This document shows positions 8,776-21,536 of a stretch of 64,000 nt of DNA, piece after piece. The position numbers were made by a program, and so were the translations under genes. How positions within the stretch are numbered: position 1 is the first letter of the stretch; every line of letters begins with the position of its first letter. The stretch comes from Candidatus Altimarinota bacterium. Its GTDB lineage: Bacteria > Patescibacteriota > Gracilibacteria > BD1-5 > UBA6164. The stretch covers positions 22,092 to 86,091 of the forward strand of contig JAUXPL010000032.1 of NCBI GenBank assembly GCA_030683605.1, in the 5' to 3' direction. Below the pieces are notes generated by a model, which saw only the letters and a list, made by a program, of their open reading frames with translations, was not told where the DNA came from and did not search any database.

Positions 8776-8778
8776 GTT

Positions 8779-9585
8779 TTATTTAATTTTTTTGAAGATG
8801 AAAAGATGTTCATGCATGATAAGTAGGAAATTTGCTTCTTTTGATTTTTTAACCCAAAATCAAGTAGCTTTACAATTATGTTGTACTTTGATAATGTCTT
8901 CTTTTAATAAAAATCATACATTTAAAAATCTCTCCATTACTTTGAATGCTAATGGTTGATACATTTTGTCTCTTCTAGTATCTCACATCAGTACAGCACA
9001 GTATTTTCAAGGCTTTAATACTCTGTAACTCTCTTTTGCTATCTTTTCTATCTCATCGCAAAATTTATCTATATTATGGATATTTGATAAGTCCTCTTTG
9101 ATTTTTCAATCACTATATTTAATAATATCTACATAAGGTGGATGCATCAAAACAAAATCTATACTTTCTTTTTTTAATTCTTTGTTTTTTTCAGTAGCAT
9201 CTCTATGTACTATCTTTATTTTTCACCATTTATTTTTTTTCAATTCATGTTTTTCCAAACACTCATTTATTTCTTCCATTTGAATTTCCTCAAAATCAAG
9301 CAAACTTTTAGTCAAAGCAATTGCATCTGGATTAATATCATAACATAACAAGTTTCTATTTAATAACTTAGCTTCAATTGCTGTAGTTCATCATCATATC
9401 ATAGGATCTAAAAGATAATCTCACTCTTTAGAATATCTAAGTATCAGATTTCTAACTACTTCTGGTGACCAGTTTCATCTATATTTACTATTATGTGTAA
9501 TCCAATTCCCTCTTCTAGGAAATGACCAAACTGTGGAACATTCTTGTTCAAAATCTAATGGTGGTAGTTTCAATTTTTTTGCCAT
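8779..9585 (-). CDS. DNA methyltransferase with HPPY motif
   Basis: A 268-residue SAM-dependent DNA methylase. Motif I is LLDPMIGGGTTAIEAKLL (about 62-80) and the catalytic motif IV is VLMHPPYVDI (about 145), with HPPY replacing the usual DPPY/SPPY. Late motifs are SYRVLKPGKYCAVLMGDTR. The arrangement fits the TRM11/N4-N6 type of standalone methylases that act without a target domain. The three glycines of motif I are consecutive TGA codons. It sits between the small HTH/unknown pair and the Bro-N gene. Target sequence unknown; it could protect against the nuclease encoded at 10435-11193 (inference). Confidence 0.88.
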
Positions 9586-9663
9586 AAAAAAATACTTAAT
9601 AGTTATATACATAATATATACTTATTAAATATTAATTTGCAAATTTATTTTGAAAAATCCTAA

Positions 9664-9805
9664 AAACCTCTCTCTTGTCCATAGGATACCTCCCTTCGGG
9701 TATAAATTCTCTCCCCTTATCAGGGGAAAGAGGCTATATGTGTACTTTGGTTCTAATCCCACCCCCTCGTACCTCGGGTACTCCCTTTGGAAAAGGGAGA
9801 AATTT
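9664..9805. repeat. Composite intergenic repeat (families A and B)
   Basis: GC-richer block. Family A segment (about 9701-9736) reads AATTCTCTCCCCTTATCAGG then GGAAAGAGGCT. Family B segment (about 9753-9805) reads GGGTACTCCCTTTGGAAAAG then GGAGAAATTT. Between 9675 and 9700 is CCATAGGATACCTCCCTTCG, found inverted at 57778-57800. Similar copies occur at several other places in the window. Confidence 0.75.
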
Positions 9806-9815
9806 ATATAGTTAA

Positions 9816-10196
9816 TTAAAAATAAGTTGATTCTAGATATTGTTTAAAGTATTGTTTTGGATTTTTTAGATATCAATTCACTTCTCAGATTTTTACATAC
9901 ATATATAAATCTACATCTGGTAAAAAATCTAAATATTCATATAATAAATCTTCAAGTGGCTCTTTAGAAAAATAAACATTTTTTAATTCATATCATCTAT
10001 CATCATCTACTTTTTCTGAAAAATACCAATCCCAATTTCTCTTTCATGGGAAAACAAAGTTTGACATGTCCAACTTGTCTATATCCTCCTCAGGTATTCA
10101 TTCTTGAAAAACTAATAAACAATATAAATATTTAACTTTTATTATTTCTGTATAATTTTCTAAATCATTATACGTAATTTTTTTTAGGATTTTCAT
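9816..10196 (-). CDS. Hypothetical acidic protein overlapping the HTH gene
   Basis: A 126-residue soluble acidic protein, rich in aromatic residues (KRNWDWYFSEK; YLDFLPDVDLYMYVKIG). No family recognised. Its ATG lies inside the preceding HTH gene (29-bp overlap), so the two are co-translated. The pair layout (small HTH protein followed by an overlapping small acidic protein) resembles toxin-antitoxin loci, but no toxin motif is visible. Confidence 0.7.
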
Positions 10197-10386
10197 CTTT
10201 TTCTTGTAATAAAATAATAATTTCAAGTCAAAGAAAATCTAGGATTTTTTGTAATGTAGGATTATCAAAATTTTTAGTTCTAATAGCCTTATAAAAATTT
10301 TGTTTTGAAATATCTAGAGTTGTATAAACATCTGATTGTTTCAAATTCTTCTCCTTCAAAAAATCTTTTATCTGTTTCTCTAACAT
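10168..10386 (-). CDS. Small helix-turn-helix regulator
   Basis: A 72-residue protein, MLEKQIKDFLKEKNLKQSDV followed by YTTLDISKQNFYKAI, which matches a Cro/C1 (XRE)-type helix-turn-helix, ending LQKILDFLGLEIIILLQEKD. Such tiny proteins are usually repressors or antitoxins. It stands 48 bases after the nuclease gene and overlaps the next gene, suggesting autoregulation of this part of the defence-like block. Confidence 0.75.
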
Positions 10387-10434
10387 GATTATTTTATTTA
10401 CTTTTAAAATTAAGTCAACTAATTTAGTTTACTT

Positions 10435-11193
10435 TTACAAGATTTTATATTTTCAAGTTTTTACCAATATTACAGAATTATAATTATTTTCGTCTTCAAA
10501 TTCATATTGCCATATACAATATTCATTTCATCTTTTTTCAAAAAAAAGTAAAATTACATCTTTAGATGTATTGGTCTTCCATTGTTTATATGGATAAAAT
10601 AATTGTCTGATAATTGTATCACTAGTTTTACTATTTTTTGCTTCTATTAGTACTATTTTATCTTTTCATTCATATCATGCATCTACTTCTGTCTGAACAC
10701 TTTTAGTTTCTAATTTAATATTTCATACATTAAAACTAAACTCTGGTGTGTATTTTCTTCATCTAATAGTTAAAACTAAAGTCGGATCTTGTATAAAAGT
10801 TCTGATTAAACTAGATGCATATGCAAAATCTAAATGTTGCATTTCACTGTTTCAAACTTTAGAAGATTCTAACTCAAAATCAATCTTAGAATTATAAATA
10901 ATTGGTTCTCATTCTATATTAGGAATATCAATATATCACTCTCATTTTACAATTGCATAATCTCCATTTTTTATGGGTAAAAGAAATAATCAATTATCTT
11001 TCATTATATCTGGAACATCTTTTCTACTATCTTGTTTACATAAAATACGAACTTCTTTTTCTGCTGTATTTTTAAATTCTTGAACAGATTGTTTTATCAT
11101 TTTACTAGTTAAAATAAAAGGACTGCTAGAAAAATCATGATTTAAAATTTCATGATCTTCAAATATTTTTTTCCAAGAAATTGAATTTGCCAT
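10435..11193 (-). CDS. PD-(D/E)XK-type nuclease
   Basis: A 252-residue protein. The core EVDAGYEGKDKIVLIEAKNS (about 165-184) has the D-x(n)-EAK signature of PD-(D/E)XK restriction-type nucleases, followed by a helix (TSDTIIRQLFYPYKQW) and strand VILLFFEKRG. The upstream 150 residues may form the DNA-recognition part. It starts 5 bases after the stop of the ATPase gene, so the two form one operon with the Dam-type methylase. Probably the effector of a restriction or defence system. Exact sub-family not recognised. Confidence 0.8.
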
Positions 11194-11198
11194 ATATT

Positions 11199-13553
11199 TT
11201 AGTTATCTTTTAAATTTTTTCTTTCCATTTCATCAAGAGTCTTTCAATCTTTATTTTTCCACTCTTTCCATCAATTTTGATTTCATCATGCAATTATATT
11301 ACAAGCAGATGTAGGAGTTTTAAATATATAATCTTCAATGAAAAATCAATCTAAAATTATTCATTTATCAACTAATAATTTTCTATTTTTTTCAATATTT
11401 CATAAATCCTTTTGATATGGAATTATTTCCTCATTACTTAGTTTACTTCATTTTAAAACTAAAAATCATTCACCACTGTATATTCATTTTCAAATAGATC
11501 ACCTTGAGCTTAAAAAATATATATGATTAGAAGAATTTTCTTTATTTATAACTTTTACTTCATCTTTTTTATCTTTTTCAAACAACATACTTTTCTGAAA
11601 ACTTCATTTTAAATATTCTGCCCATTTAGGTATTCAAGAATTACTGTTTATTTTTGAAATACTTACATATTTTTCTGCAAATTTTATTTTCATATTTCAA
11701 TTATATAAATCAAAAAAATCCTTTAACTTACTTGATTCACTAGGTTGAATATCAAATCAAAAAGAAAAATCTGTATTATTACTTCAAGAAATGTTAAATT
11801 TATTTAAATCTATATCTAATAGAGTTAATTCTTCTTGAAAATTATCTAGTGTTTTTAAAAATATATCTGGAACTAAACAATTTTCAATTTCAGTCGGATG
11901 AATTAACTTTGAATCATTTGCTTCAAGAAATACAGTTAATTTCTTTTCATCATTATACAACCTCTTAAATAATGCAATTTTTGACACATTTGAATCTTTT
12001 GTTAAATTAAAGCTTGTGTAATCTTTACCTTTGTCAGTATCTACTAAAAAAAATATACATTTATTATTATTCTTTAATAAATTTTCAAGTGCTGGTACTA
12101 GATGTTTATACAATTTATTTACCTTATCTGTTCAAGCGATTGGTAAAATAATTAGTTGTTTTTTCTCAACAAATTCAGATAAAAAATATTCAAAATATAT
12201 CTTTTCAGTAATTCACTCACAAACTAACCAGTTATAAGTATCATCTCAACTTATTGAATAATAAATTGATTGAACTAAGTCATTTGTAGATTTTAAAGAT
12301 GTATCTAATGGTAATTGTCATTTTGATGATTCTCTATTTACTTTTATATCATGAAATATATTATACAAGTCATATGATTCAATAAAAACATCATCATTTT
12401 TTTTATTTAAAAAATGTGCATTTCACTTTGATATTATTGGTAAAAATCAGTACCAATGAGTTGTAATAAAGACCTGATTATTATTTGAAATTTCTTTTAA
12501 TGATTCAAATTGAGAAAAACAAGCATTCATATGCAATGATGATTCAGGCTCATCAACAGCTAAAATAATTTCTTTATTTTTTTCTTTTTCTAAAGTAAGA
12601 AAAAATTTTGCTATATCAATTAAAGCTTTTCTTTTCTCTCATGAACTAAAATTATCTATAGATACCTTAGAAGGAATACTTTTTAAAATCCTTTTTGAAA
12701 AATAAGATTCAATTATTTTATCAATCAAATCATTTTTTTGTAAATTTTTTAGTGAATTAATTGTTGAATACTCATATCAATTCATTGAACTATTAATTTC
12801 TGATACAAGACTATTTAAAGAATCATTAATTTTATTAATCGAACTATTTCATCATAAAGCATTAAAAATTCAGTCTCTAATATCTTTAGACATTAATCCC
12901 TGCATTTCTCTTGTCTGTAATTTTGTAATTTCATTATGATTAATTTCAACAGGAAAATATAAATAAACATATGTTTTGCATATTTCTTCATATACCTTAT
13001 GGAATTTTTTATCTAATTTATCCTGCTTATCTGTATCTTCCTTAATTCATGGATCATCTTTTATTAAATTATTATCAATACAATATTTATATAAATCTTT
13101 TGTAAATGATGAAAAATAGATTTTTTTATTTATATTTGATAATCATAAAGTAAATAAATAAAACTCTTCTGATTTATATGTATCATTTAATTTTTTAATA
13201 TGTTTATTATAATTTTCATTTACATCATTAGTTTTAGTTGATATTAGATTATTTCTAAAGAAGCAATTTAAATGTTCAAATAATTCTTGATTTCATTTTA
13301 TTAATAACTTATTAATTAAAAATATAGGCGAAACAAAAGGATAACTTCTATATGGAAATCATCATGAAATTGTAGCTTTTTTATTTATATTCCAATCTTG
13401 GTCATAAAAAAAGTAATCTAATGATTCTAATATAGAACTTTTTCAAACTCAATTATTTCATACGAAACTTACAAAATTATAATTATCTGTAAATTTAATA
13501 TAATTTAATCAGTTATATGATTTTATATGCCTAAACAATAATCAAACTATCAT
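11199..13553 (-). CDS. RecF/OLD-like AAA ATPase with C-terminal DUF4357
   Basis: A 784-residue protein. Walker A is FVGNNGVGKSSILESLDYFF (about 28-47). An SMC/RecF-type signature follows (SIDNFSSGEKRKALIDIAKF, about 310), with Walker B IILAVDEPESSLH and an H-loop VFITTHGYGF. The middle (about 470-600) has EGITEKIYFEYF and VDTDKGKD, compatible with a TOPRIM-like domain as in OLD nucleases. The last 90 residues match DUF4357: GSIGKGIYSGEGFLVLKGS ... NGWKEWKNKDGKTLDEMERK. It lies 9 bases after the Dam-type methylase and 5 before a nuclease. An ATPase of a defence operon is the likely role. The DUF4357 fusion is unusual for OLD-like proteins as far as I know. Confidence 0.82.
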
Positions 13554-13562
13554 AATTTAAAA

Positions 13563-14531
13563 TTAATTTGTATAATTCATCACCACAATCTCCTCAACTT
13601 TACCCCTTCAACTTGCCTTGCTATTAATCATCCTATTTGCCTTAACTATTTCAAATCTATATCACTCAAACAAATCTCTTATAAAAGGAGTATTATGATT
13701 TGATAACATTACTTTGCATCATCTCTTATCTAGCTCTACAAATATATCTCTAAGTTTTGTTTGTAAATCACGACCAAATCAGCTTTCATTGTAGCTTGTG
13801 AAGTTTGCACTTTCTGTTAATACATCATATGGTGGGTCAAAATAGACAAAATCTCATGTTTGTGCTTTGTCTAAAACTTTTTCAAAACTTTGTAATTTGA
13901 TTTCTGCTTTAGTTTTATTTAATAGTTTTGATGCATTTAATATATTTTCTCTTTGGACTATGTCAGGATTAGAGTATTTACCAAATGGTACATTGAATTG
14001 TCATTTACTATTTACTCTGTATAAACCATTGAAACAAGTTCTATTCATATATATAAATCTACCTGCTCTTTCTATATTTGTAAAATTACTCAATCATCAT
14101 TCTAGTCTATCCCATGCTCTTATTTCTTCAAATCTCTCTTTTGATACTTCTTGTTTTTCTAAAAATTTTATCAATTCCATTGGCTTTGCTTTTATTACTT
14201 GATATAAGTTTATCAGTTCTGCATTTACATCTGATAAAAAACTCTTTTCTTTTTGCAAATTAAAAAAAACTGCACCTCCTCATAAAAAAGGTTCAAAGTA
14301 ATTATTGTATTCAGTAGGAAAAAGTCTTTTAAATTGTTCTATTAATTGTCTTTTTCATCATACCCATTTCACAAATGGCTTAGCATTTATTATATCTTTA
14401 TTATCTATAAAAAAGGCTCTAGCATCTAATTCGCTCAAAAAATTCATATGTTCTAACCATGATTTTACTTTTTGAAAATCAATTCATAATTCTATGGAGA
14501 ATTTCAAACTTTGCAAAGCTATTGTTGTCAT
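13563..14531 (-). CDS. D12-class adenine DNA methyltransferase (Dam/DpnM-like)
   Basis: A 322-residue N6-adenine methylase: motif X/I KWVGGKRQLIEQF and YFEPFLGGGAVFF, motif II FLSDVNAELINLY, catalytic FDPPYDVL (about 232), and the Dam-type segment RFIYMNRTCFNGLYRVNSKG. Ends with VMLSNHNTPFIRDL. It is the first gene of the minus-strand block and could modify the host DNA against the downstream nuclease; GATC specificity is plausible from family similarity but unproven. An N-terminal 45-residue extension precedes the methylase domain. Confidence 0.93.
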
Positions 14532-15052
14532 AAAAATTCAGATTAATTTTAATTAAACACACTATACAATTTTATCTAAAAAAATCAAAATTGTTTGAAA
14601 CAAAATTTGACTTTTAATCAAATAATTCTTAGAATAAATGTGTCTACAAAAATATATAATACCTCGTTCACTACAGTTGAAAGATACTGCACAGAGGTAT
14701 TTATTTTTTTGCCTAATTTTATATAGACTCTATATATACTTAAAATCAAATTAAAAATAATTACTTTAAAATATTTTACATTGCAAATTGATTTTTTTCT
14801 GCCCCCATTCCGGGGAAAGCTTACCCTGTCTTTAGCATTGGTACCGCGCAGGGTGGTAGAGGTAAAAGCAAAGTATATTATTATAACTATATTTTTACTT
14901 TCTCCACCAAAATTAAGATTATTCCATTTTTAAAATTGCTTTTTCTAATAAATTTATTATAATAAAGTATATAAAATTTTATAGAAATTCAGAGAGTTAA
15001 ATTGTAAATATTGTATAAGTATTATTATAGTTTAATCCATTTCTAGATAATT
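14532..15052. other. Non-coding interval with hairpin and GC-rich remnant
   Basis: No ORF is supported here under code 25. It holds a plus-strand terminator-like hairpin at about 14660-14712 and a GC-richer patch at about 14800-14870 (inverted ACCCTG/CAGGGT, a CCCCCATTCCGGGG palindrome) that looks like a decayed repeat. The divergent promoters of the Dam-type gene and pcm must also lie here. Confidence 0.6.
14660..14712 (+). terminator. Orphan terminator-like hairpin
   Basis: AATACCTC ... GAGGTATT encloses about 28 bases that can pair further (ACAGT/ACTG), followed by TTATTTTTTT on the plus strand. No plus-strand gene ends here, so it could close a small RNA or a leader transcript. Confidence 0.5.
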
Positions 15053-15670
15053 ATGAAAACAAATACTGAATTAGTTAATTATTTAATTAACAAAAAAATT
15101 CTAAAATCATCAAACATAATAAATAGTTTTAATCAAATAGATAGGAGAAATTTTGTAAAAGAATCCGATTTTTATTATGCATATCTAGATAGGCCTTTAT
15201 CTATATGATACTGACAAACAATTTCTCAGCCTAGTACAGTAGCTTTTATGTTAGAACTACTTTCACCTAATTCATGAGAATTCATATTAGACATATGATC
15301 TGGTTCTTGATGGACAACAGCAATGCTTGCATATATAGTTTGAGAAAAATGATATGTTAAATGATTAGAAAGAATAAGTGAATTAGTAATATTTTGAGAA
15401 AATAATTTAAAAAAATACCAAATAAAAAATGCAAAAATAATATTATCTTGAAATAACTTATGAATAAAATGAAAACAATTTGATAAGATATTAGTATCTG
15501 CTTCGGCAGAAGAAATACCTATTGAATTAATAGAACAATTAAAAAAATGATGAACTATGGTAATACCAATAATTAATTCAATATTTACAATAAAAAAATG
15601 AGATGATGAAAAAATATATATGGCTGAATATCCTAATTTTGTATTTGTACCTCTTATATATCAAAAATAG
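15053..15670 (+). CDS. pcm: Protein-L-isoaspartate O-methyltransferase
   Basis: A 205-residue PCMT that repairs isomerised Asp/Asn with SAM. Typical motifs: IGYGQTISQPSTVAFMLELL (about 51-70), the SAM loop EFILDIGSGSGWTTAMLAYI (about 76-95), and KILVSASAEEIP. In IGYGQT and DIGSGSG several glycines are TGA. It converges with the PEP-utilising gene and they share a bidirectional terminator. Slightly shorter than E. coli Pcm (208), otherwise intact. Confidence 0.92.
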
Positions 15671-15694
15671 ACTTAGTTATAACTAAGTCTATTT

Positions 15695-15698
<4 letters not shown>
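15664..15698. terminator. Bidirectional terminator between pcm and the PEP-utilising gene
   Basis: AATAGACTTAGTTATAACTA then AGTCTATTTTTATT: a perfect stem with T tract, overlapping both convergent stop codons. Confidence 0.85.
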
Positions 15699-18349
<2,651 letters not shown>

Positions 18350-18438
18350 AAAATTTTTTTATATTAGTAATTTGTTTTTATTATAAAAAAAAACTCATTT
18401 TAGTAAAATAAGTTTAAAAAAAAGTAATACATAAAATA

Positions 18439-18657
18439 TTACAATTTTTTAAAATCTACTATTTCTAATAAATTTAATTTAAGATGATATGACGTATTAC
18501 GTGAATCGATTAATTGAATATGAATATTTGAGTTAACATCATAAATTTTTTTTATAGTAAATATTCACAACGGAACTCATAAAGCCTTTTTATTTCAATA
18601 AATTTATATTTTTATTCAAGTATTTATTTGAATTCATTTTATTAATATCTTTTCCAT
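18439..18657 (-). pseudogene. Interrupted small ORF
   Basis: A 72-codon reading frame beginning MEKILIKGIQINTGIKI is broken by TAA at codon 18 and then continues open for 54 codons (YGNKKALGVPLGIF ... NLLEIVDFKKL) to the final TAA. One base change (TAA to AAA or GAA) would restore it. It could also be a shorter gene using an unusual start after the TAA. No family recognised. Confidence 0.35.
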
Positions 18658-18740
18658 AAATTATTTAAGATAAATATAAATAATACACTAATATTTAGTA
18701 TATTAAACATTATAAATAAATAAAAAAAATCTCAACAAAA

Positions 18741-18832
18741 AAAAGCAGGCTTAGATTGCACTCTAAGCCTGCTTTTAATTTTACTTTATTTTAAATGGTT
18801 TACCATTTGTAACTTTAGTGTAAAATGGTGGT
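18741..18832. repeat. Orphan copy of the tRNA-Lys downstream spacer/terminator
   Basis: Contains the terminator hairpin AAAAGCAGGCTTAGATTGCA then CTCTAAGCCTGCTTTT (18741-18776) and the following AT spacer with GGTTTACCATTTGTAAC, ending AAAATGGTGG. The same 90-bp unit occurs three times in the tRNA array at 23829-24208, same orientation. It marks the left edge of the 5-kb segment carrying the ADP-ribosyltransferase-like gene. Confidence 0.85.
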
Positions 18833-18933
18833 GCAAACGAGGGGACGGTCTAACTTCGTTATATTTAGCGATCTTTGATTTTGCTGATGAATTAGAGAAG
18901 AATTACACAAAATTAAAAAATTTCATTTACTAA
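18811..18933 (+). pseudogene. ORF remnant at the repeat border
   Basis: A plus-strand frame runs from the end of the repeat (VKWWCKRGDGLTSLYLAIF ... DELEKNYTKLKNFIY) to TAA at 18931. No start codon is supported because the repeat supplies the upstream bases. It looks like the 3' end of a gene cut by the repeat. Between 18934 and 19052 I see nothing beyond AT-rich sequence. Confidence 0.35.
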
Positions 18934-19052
18934 AAAAAGAATACAAGAAAAATCTTATACTTTTATAAAATCATATATTTTTGAACCTTTAATTTGTTTG
19001 CATTATTTAGCTAAATATGATACCATTTTACTGGTATAATAATTTTAAAGAT

Positions 19053-19367
19053 ATGATAGATGAAAATAACATTTTAAACTACATAAAAAACTCTAATTTT
19101 ATAGAAATAAATCTTAAAAAAAGTTTACTTGAACATTTTGATAAACTCAATCAAAAACAATTATGAACTTTAATAAATTATTTCAATAAACAAAAAAGTG
19201 AAATATTAAAAATGCTTATGAGTTTTAAAAATAAAGATATATGTTCCTTTGAAGAAATAAAAACTAATTTAGATAATATAAATAGAAATTTAATAAAAAT
19301 AGAAGAATTACAAGATAAACAAAATGATGAAAATGAAATTTATAATTTAATAGAATCACTTAGTTAA
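19053..19367 (+). CDS. Small helical protein upstream of the ART-like gene
   Basis: A 104-residue, highly helical, lysine/asparagine-rich protein (MIDENNILNYIKNSNFIEIN ... LIKIEELQDKQNDENEIYNL). One TGA Gly. Its stop is 1 base from the next gene's ATG, so it is co-translated with the large ADP-ribosyltransferase-like protein. The position and size would suit an immunity or chaperone partner, but nothing in the sequence proves this. Confidence 0.7.
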
Positions 19368-19368
19368 A

Positions 19369-21483
19369 ATGGAGAATCTTAGTTTAAATGAACAACAATC
19401 ACCTATAATAGATAGAGAAAAACTATTAGTACTATCTCAAGATAGAGAACTTAATAGGCTTTTTTCTAGTATGGAAAGTGATAGAGTTTCAATATTTGAT
19501 GCTGAAGAAGTTTTATTAAATATCTGAGAAAATAATCCAAAATCAAGACCATATATTTTAAGTTATGTGCAAAATAATTCTCAAAATATAACAACATTAC
19601 TCAGAGAAAATGCTGGAACTGTTGAAAACAAAGAAAATCCTGAAATCACAAAAAAATTAGATATTTATAAAAAAATAACATCTAATTTAAAACAAAATTT
19701 AAATGACATTCAAAAAAATCTAAATGAGACTACTTCCCTAAGCTTGAAAGCTATGGATGAAGTAGTATGATTATTTACTGATGATAATGTTTTTAATTCA
19801 TATAAATCAAGTTTTGATTCTATTAAATGACAAGCTTTAGATTTAATCAAAAAAATTCAAGCTGAAATACTTCAAAATACTCTATCTCAACAACAAAAAC
19901 AAGTTTATGATTGATTGATAAATGAGCTACAAAAAATTTGAGCTTTAGAATTAAATTCAACATGAATTATACAAATGTGAATAAATGAGGTAAAACAAGT
20001 ACCTGACAATTTTAATTATGCTATAAGTTGAGTTAAATGAGAAGCAATTTGATTATACGAATGAACAAAAGCAATTATTTCTTGAAGTATAGATTTACTT
20101 TCATTTATGGCAAAATACCCTTTCAATCAAAAATATAGAAAGGAATTTGATGCTCAAGCATGAATTATTTATGATTTTATAAAAAAAGAATGACTTTCAT
20201 GAGTTTGAAATAAAGTATATGAAATTTTATGAAAAGAAATGGATAGAATTTCAAAGTTACCTCCTGAAAAACAAGCTCAAGCTATTTGAAAAATTGCTTG
20301 AAATGTAATCTCAATGTTAGCTGTAATAAAAGCTGGAACTACAGTTGCATCTAAATTATGAAAAGTATGACAAGCAGAAAATCTTATATCTAAAGCAACA
20401 CTTGCTTGAAATATTGCTAGAGCAGAAAAAATAAGAGAAATTGCAAGTACACTTTTAATATCTAAAAGATGACTTCAAGCATTTGAAATCATTTTAACTT
20501 GAGTAGCTGAAAGTGTTTTATTAAAATGACTTTCTGTTTCATATAAAGCAACTTTAGGATTTTTGGAAAGTAAAAAAATACCTATTGCATCAAAAGTTGA
20601 ATTATTAGAACAAGAAATATTAAAAGTTCAACAAATGAACTGAGAAACTCCTGAAGAAAAACAAATATTACAAAGATATAATGATGAATTAGAAGCTAAA
20701 AAGATGGAATTAAATAAATCTATTGATGTAGAAAGACAAGTAAAAGGATTAGAAAAATTATGATTACCTGAAAGTTTTACAAGAGATTTGCTTGAAAGTT
20801 GATTATTAAGAAAAGAATTTTTTTGATGAGATCTACTAAGAAGATTTGAAGATTTGCATAAAAAGTGAATTAATTATGATAAAATGATAGATGAGGTTAT
20901 AAAGCAAAATTCTAATTTAACTAAAGAAGAAGCATTACTAATATTTTCTTATACTGATGAGGTTATATATAGAAGACTAAATGCATTCTTAAGATGAAAA
21001 AAGGAAGTTTTAGATAGTTTAACTCCTCATAATGTTGAGGTAAGTAAAAGGTTAGCTTTAAAACTAGAACAAGCACTAGAAAAAATGCCAAATTTAAAAC
21101 CTTGAGAGGATTGATTTATATTAAGATGAGATAAAGAAAGATATTGGGCTTGAAAAATATGAGATGAGATTGAATTAAGTGCTTTTAGTTCCGTTTCAAA
21201 TAACAAAAAAGATATATTTTTATGAGAAAAACATGATGCTAATACTCAAGTATCAATTTTATGAAAAGAGTGAAGAATAAAAGATATTTCTGAATTATCA
21301 ATTGCTGTTAATTTTTGAGTATCAAAGGAAGAATTAGAAACTCTTACTGATTTTTCAGGGAAGTTAAAAAAGTTACCAAAAACAAATAATGAATGAGTTA
21401 TTTTACCAAATTCTAGAGTAAGAATTATTAATAGATCTAAACTAGATAATATAAATTATATTGATGTAAAACAAACTAAATAA
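19369..21483 (+). CDS. Large protein with C-terminal ADP-ribosyltransferase-like domain
   Basis: A 704-residue protein. The N-terminal half is helical coiled coil (about 60-160), with two more hydrophobic stretches (IGKIAGNVISMLAVIKAG near 305; LQAFEIILTGVAESVLL near 370). The last 150 residues resemble the ADPrib_exo_Tox fold: FILRGDKERYWAG (Arg near 585), SAFSSVS (about 604, the STS-type motif), SILGKEGRIKDISELS, and NNEGVILPNSRVRII (about 670), where Glu aligns with the catalytic Glu of R-S-E enzymes. The usual upstream E/Q of ExE is N here. Such domains modify host targets as toxins. No signal peptide is visible. Assignment by motif; moderate confidence. Confidence 0.65.
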
Positions 21484-21536
21484 TTGTATTTTTATAAAAA
21501 ATAATTATAATATTTTTAATATTTAACTAAATTGTT

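Noticed and set aside
9583..9660. Small RNA between methylase and repeat
   Set aside because: Only AT-rich sequence and the edge of the composite repeat; no stable hairpin with T run.
18820..18900. tmRNA or another tRNA next to the left repeat
   Set aside because: Although the repeat ends in a CCA-complement, no T arm (GGTTCGA) or acceptor pairing is present beyond it, and the sequence instead reads as an ORF remnant.
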